From positions 620,001-684,000 of the forward strand of contig NZ_JACKXE010000001.1 in NCBI RefSeq assembly GCF_014212315.1: DNA of 64,000 nucleotides, written 5' to 3'. Below are positions 60,109-64,000 of the stretch, piece after piece. Below the pieces are notes generated by a model. That model made no database searches. It was not told where the DNA came from and saw nothing but the letters and a program-made list of their open reading frames with translations. Position numbers and translations under genes: made by a program. How positions within the stretch are numbered: position 1 is the stretch's first letter; the number at the start of each line of letters is the position of its first letter. This DNA comes from Nocardioides luti. GTDB taxonomy: Bacteria > Actinomycetota > Actinomycetes > Propionibacteriales > Nocardioidaceae.

Positions 60109-60435
60109 TCAGCGTCGCCGGAACAGCATCGTGTGCAGCACGGGAGCGGCGAGCAGGCTGACCATCGCGAAGACGGCCCGCACCTCCCACTCGGGGCTGA
60201 CGATCCAGACCAGCAGGTTGAGCAGGAGCAGCAGGCAGACCGTGATCGTGAGGTTGCGGCGGCGCCGGGCGGCCAGCAGCCCGGGCTGGACGCGCGGCAG
60301 CGGCAGCCAGCCGACCAGGCGACGGCGCCTCGCCTCGGCGCGCTGGCGGCGCTCCTCCTCCTGGGCGCGGGCGGCGGCGCGGATGGCGTTCTCGCGCTCC
60401 CGCTCGGCACGCCGGGTGGCGCGCTCCTTGCTCAT
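60109..60435 (-). CDS. Small basic membrane protein in his operon
   Basis: The protein has 108 residues. A highly charged N-terminus (residues 1-60, Arg/Glu-rich, coiled-coil-like: RATRRAERERENAIRAAARA) is followed by two membrane helices (LTITVCLLLLLNLLVWIV and VRAVFAMVSLLAAPVLHTML) and a basic end. It lies between hisH (19 bp) and priA (43 bp), in line with both. Function is unknown and a direct role in histidine synthesis is not implied. Similar small proteins are often seen inside actinobacterial his clusters. Confidence 0.7.
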   Translation of the reverse strand: MSKERATRRAERERENAIRAAARAQEEERRQRAEARRRRLVGWLPLPRVQPGLLAARRRRNLTITVCLLLLLNLLVWIVSPEWEVRAVFAMVSLLAAPVLHTMLFRRR

Positions 60436-60454
60436 CGGGCCGTCACGAGGGTGC

Positions 60455-61087
60455 TCACAGCGACCGCACCCAGTTGCGCAGGAGGGCGGCCCCGGCGTCG
60501 CCGGACTTCTCGGGGTGGAACTGGGTGGCGGTGAGCGGGCCGTTCTCGACGGCCGCGACGAAGCGGTCGCCGCCGTGCTCGGCCCAGGTCACCAGCGGCG
60601 GCCGGGTGCGGCCGTTCGTCTCGAGGACCCAGTCACGGACGGCGTACGAGTGCACGAAGTAGAACCGCTCGTCCTCGAGGCCCTCGAAGAGACGCGTGCC
60701 GGTGGGGGCCTCGACGGTGTTCCACCCCATGTGGGGTACGACGGGTGCCTGCAGGCGCTCGACGACGCCGGGCCACTCGTCGCAGCCCGCGGTCTCGACG
60801 CCGTGCTCGACGCCGCGCTCGAAGAGGATCTGCATGCCGACGCAGATGCCCAGCACCGGCCGACCGCCCGCGAGACGCCGCCCGATCAGCCGCTCGCCAC
60901 GGATCGCGCGCAGGCCGGCCATGCAGGCGGCGTACGCCCCGACGCCGGGGACCAGCAGCCCGTCGGCGGCCAGGCACTCCTCGAAGTCGGACGTGAGGCT
61001 CACCGAGGCGCCGGCGCGCTCGACGGCCCGCACGGCCGAGCGGAGGTTGCCCGAGCCGTAGTCGAGGACGGCGACCGTGGCGCTCAG
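60455..61087 (-). CDS. hisH: Imidazole glycerol phosphate synthase glutaminase subunit
   Basis: The protein has 210 residues. The class I glutaminase nucleophile lies in [13 protein letters not shown], with partners in [14 protein letters not shown]. It releases ammonia for HisF. The family N-terminus [20 protein letters not shown] is encoded only if translation begins upstream of the first GTG in frame (61033). The sole start-like codon ahead of it is CTG 61087, whose CTGA overlaps the hisB stop. Other junctions here use ATGA or GTGA in the same way. A CTG start is thus the best reading, or the ribosome re-initiates on an unconventional codon. Confidence 0.9.
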   Translation of the reverse strand: MSATVAVLDYGSGNLRSAVRAVERAGASVSLTSDFEECLAADGLLVPGVGAYAACMAGLRAIRGERLIGRRLAGGRPVLGICVGMQILFERGVEHGVETAGCDEWPGVVERLQAPVVPHMGWNTVEAPTGTRLFEGLEDERFYFVHSYAVRDWVLETNGRTRPPLVTWAEHGGDRFVAAVENGPLTATQFHPEKSGDAGAALLRNWVRSL

Positions 61088-61692
61088 AGCGCACCCTTGG
61101 TCGAGGGGATGCCGGTCTCGCGCGGGTCGATCGCGACGGCGTCGCGGAAGGCCCGGGCGAACGCCTTGAACTGCGTCTCGACGATGTGGTGCGGCTCGCG
61201 GCCGGCCAGCACCCGCACGTGCAGCGCGAAGTGGCCGTGGAAGGCCAGCGTCTCGAAGACGTGCCGGGTCAGCGAGCCGAGGTAGCCGTTGGTGGAGCCG
61301 CCGAGCACGACGTACTGCTGCCCCTCGGGCTCGCCGGTGTGCACGCAGTACGGCCGGCCGGAGACGTCGACGACGGCCTGGACGAGCGCCTCGTCGAGCG
61401 GCACGGTGGCGTCGCCGAAGCGGCGGATGCCGACCTTGTCGCCCAGCGCCTGTCGCAGCGCCTGGCCGAGCGCGATCGCGGTGTCCTCGACGGTGTGGTG
61501 CGCGTCGATGTGGAGGTCGCCCTCGGTCTGCACGGTCAGGTCGACCAGCGCGTGCCGGGCGAACGCCGTGAGCATGTGGTCGTAGAACCCCACGCCCGTC
61601 GAGATGTCGTGGCGGCCCGTGCCGTCGAGGTCGACCTCGACGAGCACCTTGGACTCGCTCGTCTGCCGCTCGATGCGTGCTGTCCGACTCAT
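61084..61692 (-). CDS. hisB: Imidazoleglycerol-phosphate dehydratase
   Basis: The protein has 202 residues, a single-domain HisB without the phosphatase part. Metal-binding histidine clusters are [30 protein letters not shown] and [15 protein letters not shown], followed by [15 protein letters not shown]. It removes water from IGP. ATG 61692 overlaps the hisC stop by 4 bp; the TGA stop at 61084 overlaps the hisH start. Confidence 0.97.
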   Translation of the reverse strand: MSRTARIERQTSESKVLVEVDLDGTGRHDISTGVGFYDHMLTAFARHALVDLTVQTEGDLHIDAHHTVEDTAIALGQALRQALGDKVGIRRFGDATVPLDEALVQAVVDVSGRPYCVHTGEPEGQQYVVLGGSTNGYLGSLTRHVFETLAFHGHFALHVRVLAGREPHHIVETQFKAFARAFRDAVAIDPRETGIPSTKGAL

Positions 61693-62786
61693 CTGCCTGC
61701 CTCTTCCATGACCTCGACCAGTGCCTGCTTGAACGCCGTCATCTCCTCCGCGGTGCCGATCGACACCCGGAGCCACCCCTCGGGGCCGACCTCGCGGATC
61801 AGCACGCCCCGCGCGAGCAGCCCCTGCCAGACAGCATGACGGTCCGGGAAGGTTCCGAACAACGCGAAGTTGGCGTCGCTGTCCGCGACGGTGTGCCCGC
61901 GCTCGCGGAGCCACGCGACCGTCGCGTCGCGCTCGGCGCGCAGGTCGTCGACCCGGCCGAGCAGCTCGGGGGCGTGCCGCAGCGCCGCCAGCGCGACCGC
62001 CTGGGTGACGGCGGAGAGGTGGTAGGGCAGCCGAACGACGCGGATCGCGTCGCAGATCTCGGGCGACGCGGCGAGGTAGCCCAGCCGGGCGCCGGCCAGC
62101 GCGAACGCCTTGCTCATCGTCCGGCTCACCACGAGGTTGCGGTGCTGCGGGAGCAGCTCGAGCGCGCTGGGGGTGCCGGTGCGGCGGAACTCGCCGTACG
62201 CCTCGTCGACCACGAGCACGCCCTCGTCGCCGACCGCCTCGCACAGGGCGCTGACCGCCTCGGGCGGCAGCGCGGTGCCGGTCGGGTTGTTCGGCGACGG
62301 CAGCAGCACCACGCTCGGGCGCCGCTCCTCGACCAGCGCCCGCGCGGCGTCGAGGTCCAGCGAGAAGTCGTCCTCGCGCCGGCCCTGCACCCAGTCGGTC
62401 ATCGTGTCGCGGGCGTACTCGGGATACATGGAGTACGTCGGCGCGAAGCTGAGCGCGCAGCGACCCGGGCCCCCGAAGGCCTGCAGCAGCTGCAGCATGA
62501 CCTCGTTGGAGCCGTTCGCCGCCCACACCTGCGCGGGCGAGATGCCGTGCGGGGTGTCGCGGGAGAGGTACGCCGCCAGCGCGGACCTCAGCTCGGTGAA
62601 CTCGCGGTCCGGGTAGCGGTTGAGCACGCCGGCCGCCTCGGCGACCGCGGTCGCGATGTCCGCGACGACGGCCGGCGAGGGACCGTAGGGGTTCTCGTTG
62701 ACGTTGAGCTGGACGGGCACGTCGAGCTGCGGGGCGCCGTAAGGCTGCAGGCCGCGCAGCTCCTCGCGCAGAGGAGGGAAGTCCAT
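61689..62786 (-). CDS. hisC: Histidinol-phosphate aminotransferase
   Basis: The protein has 365 residues. It is a class I/II aminotransferase with [24 protein letters not shown] and VVDEAYGEF, and the PLP lysine in [17 protein letters not shown]. It swaps the amino group between glutamate and imidazole-acetol phosphate. ATG 62786 lies 8 bp after the hisD stop with AGGAGGGAAG upstream, a strong ribosome site. It overlaps hisB by 4 bp. Confidence 0.96.
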   Translation of the reverse strand: MDFPPLREELRGLQPYGAPQLDVPVQLNVNENPYGPSPAVVADIATAVAEAAGVLNRYPDREFTELRSALAAYLSRDTPHGISPAQVWAANGSNEVMLQLLQAFGGPGRCALSFAPTYSMYPEYARDTMTDWVQGRREDDFSLDLDAARALVEERRPSVVLLPSPNNPTGTALPPEAVSALCEAVGDEGVLVVDEAYGEFRRTGTPSALELLPQHRNLVVSRTMSKAFALAGARLGYLAASPEICDAIRVVRLPYHLSAVTQAVALAALRHAPELLGRVDDLRAERDATVAWLRERGHTVADSDANFALFGTFPDRHAVWQGLLARGVLIREVGPEGWLRVSIGTAEEMTAFKQALVEVMEEAGR

Positions 62787-62794
62787 GCCGCGCC

Positions 62795-64000
62795 CTAGGA
62801 GTCGAACCGGACGCGGATCGCGGCGCCGTGACCGGGCAGGTCCTCGGCCTCGGCGAGCGTGACGACGTGGTCGGCGACCTCGGCGAGGCCCTCGCGGGAG
62901 TAGTCGATGACGTGCACCGACTTGGTGAACGCGCGCACCGACAGCCCCGACGAGTGGCAGGCGCAGCCGGCCGAGGGCAGGACGTGGTTCGAGCCCGCGC
63001 AGTAGTCCCCGAGCGAGACCGGCGCGTGCGGGCCGACGAAGACCGCCCCGGCGTTGCGCACCCGGGCGGCCCAGGCTGCGGCGTCCTCGGTGTGGATCTC
63101 GAGGTGCTCGGCGGCGTAGGCGTTGACGACGTCGAGGCCCTGCTCGAGGTCGTCGACCAGGACGATGCCGGACTGCTGGCCGCCGAGCGAGGTGCGGATC
63201 CGCTCGGTGTGCCTGGTCGCGAAGACCTGCTTGTCGAGCTCGACGTCGACCGCGGCGGCGAGCTCCTCCGAGGTCGTGACCAGGACCGAGGCGGCCAGCG
63301 GGTCGTGCTCGGCCTGGCTGATCAGGTCGGCGGCGACGTACGCCGGGTCGGCGGTGTCGTCCGCGAGGATCGCGATCTCCGTCGGGCCGGCCTCGGAGTC
63401 GATGCCGACCTGGCCCTTGAGCAGGCGCTTGGCGGTCACGACGTAGATGTTGCCCGGCCCGGTGACCAGGTCGACGCGGCGGCACGGGCCGACGCCGTAG
63501 GCGAACATCGCGATCGCCTGGGCGCCACCGACGGCGTACACCTCGTCGATGCCGAGCAGCGCGCACGCCGCGAGGATCGTCGGGTGCGGCAGGCCCCCGA
63601 AGTCCCTCTGCGGGGGTGACGCGAGCGCGATCGAGCGCACGCCGGCCGTCTGCGCCGGGACGACGTTCATCAGCACGCTGGAGACCAGCGGCGCGAGGCC
63701 GCCGGGCACGTAGAGGCCGACCCGGTCGACCGGCACCTTGCGGTGGGTCACCCGGGCGCCGGGGCCGAGGTCGGTGACGACGTCGTGCTCCAGCTCGGCC
63801 GCGCAGGTGGCGCGCAGCCGACGGATCGACTCCTCCAGCCCGGCCAGGATGTCGGGGTCGAGCTGCTCGAGCGCCTGCCGGATCGTCTCCGGAGCCACCC
63901 GGATGTCGTCGACGACGCAGCCGTCGAAGCGCTCGGAGAAGTCGCGGATCGCGTCGAGCCCGCGGGTGCGGACCTCCTCGCAGATCGCATGCACCGCCGG
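62795..64000 (-). CDS. hisD: Histidinol dehydrogenase (5' end off window)
   Basis: At least 401 codons are present and the N-terminus is beyond the right edge, so the start codon is not seen. Recognisable blocks are [61 protein letters not shown] and the zinc/substrate region [15 protein letters not shown]. It oxidises histidinol to histidine in two NAD-dependent steps, the last of the pathway. It is the most upstream his gene seen and probably heads the operon. Confidence 0.96.
   Translation of the reverse strand, partial: PAVHAICEEVRTRGLDAIRDFSERFDGCVVDDIRVAPETIRQALEQLDPDILAGLEESIRRLRATCAAELEHDVVTDLGPGARVTHRKVPVDRVGLYVPGGLAPLVSSVLMNVVPAQTAGVRSIALASPPQRDFGGLPHPTILAACALLGIDEVYAVGGAQAIAMFAYGVGPCRRVDLVTGPGNIYVVTAKRLLKGQVGIDSEAGPTEIAILADDTADPAYVAADLISQAEHDPLAASVLVTTSEELAAAVDVELDKQVFATRHTERIRTSLGGQQSGIVLVDDLEQGLDVVNAYAAEHLEIHTEDAAAWAARVRNAGAVFVGPHAPVSLGDYCAGSNHVLPSAGCACHSSGLSVRAFTKSVHVIDYSREGLAEVADHVVTLAEAEDLPGHGAAIRVRFDS

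Noticed and set aside
60455..61033. HisH starting at GTG 61033
   Set aside because: This omits the conserved DYGSGN block of the glutaminase fold encoded just upstream.

Overview
The window is high-GC DNA with many GTG starts, tightly packed genes and frequent 4-bp or 8-bp stop/start overlaps. The gene content points to an actinobacterium close to Nocardioides (Propionibacteriales): a PriA-type HisA, a PdtaR-like ANTAR regulator, DUF222-HNH nucleases, an HGxxPAAW small membrane protein, a Trp-operon-associated membrane protein, a TIGR03085 protein and DUF3068. This placement is inferred from gene content; no 16S or marker phylogeny was possible.

Layout. 1-3.5 kb is accessory: the 5' part of a secreted Cna-B-like protein, a nuclease-like gene broken by a 17-bp tandem duplication, and a DUF222-HNH endonuclease whose start codon lies inside a perfect actinobacterial LexA box. 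3.5-13.7 kb is mixed: a lipoprotein, an AMP-forming ligase, a GlxA-type regulator divergent from a 49-residue membrane peptide, an arylsulfotransferase, ribosomal protein S1, an APH-like kinase divergent from a protein built of about 13 exact decapeptide repeats, a methyltransferase and a DUF3068 protein. 13.8-24.5 kb reads as a cell-surface glycan locus: acyltransferase, 2OG-Fe oxygenase, a GT2-methyltransferase fusion, two GT-C-like membrane proteins, a GT4 enzyme, a 49-residue membrane protein, a methyltransferase and a flippase. 24.5-29.1 kb has polA, a PaaI-type thioesterase, a GNAT protein and a DUF554 protein.

29.3-35.4 kb is a split branched-chain amino acid ABC system: the binding protein runs rightward, and livH-livM-livG-livF runs leftward towards it. 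Two strong terminators and a 31-bp inverted repeat lie between them, and LivH carries an unusual extracytoplasmic N-terminal domain. Next come pdtaR, a small gene, tRNA-Leu(CAA) with an HTH-LAGLIDADG gene directly behind it, and pyk.

39-64 kb is core amino-acid metabolism read leftward. It contains hisD(partial)-hisC-hisB-hisH-membrane protein-priA-hisF, then an accessory insertion (REP elements, a second HNH gene, a nucleotidyltransferase and a small gene with an internal TAG), a TIGR03085 gene, a heterodimeric ABC exporter, hisI, the Trp-associated membrane protein, HGxxPAAW, DUF2752, trpC-trpB-trpA, a SCO copper protein, lgt and gltB-gltD. trpE is absent from the slot next to hisI where it often sits. 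No CRISPR array, insertion sequence, complete prophage or riboswitch was recognised. The most unusual signals are the LexA-box leaderless nuclease gene, the decapeptide-repeat protein, the LivH fusion, the tRNA-linked homing-type gene, the REP cluster, the two disrupted genes and the apparent CTG start of hisH.
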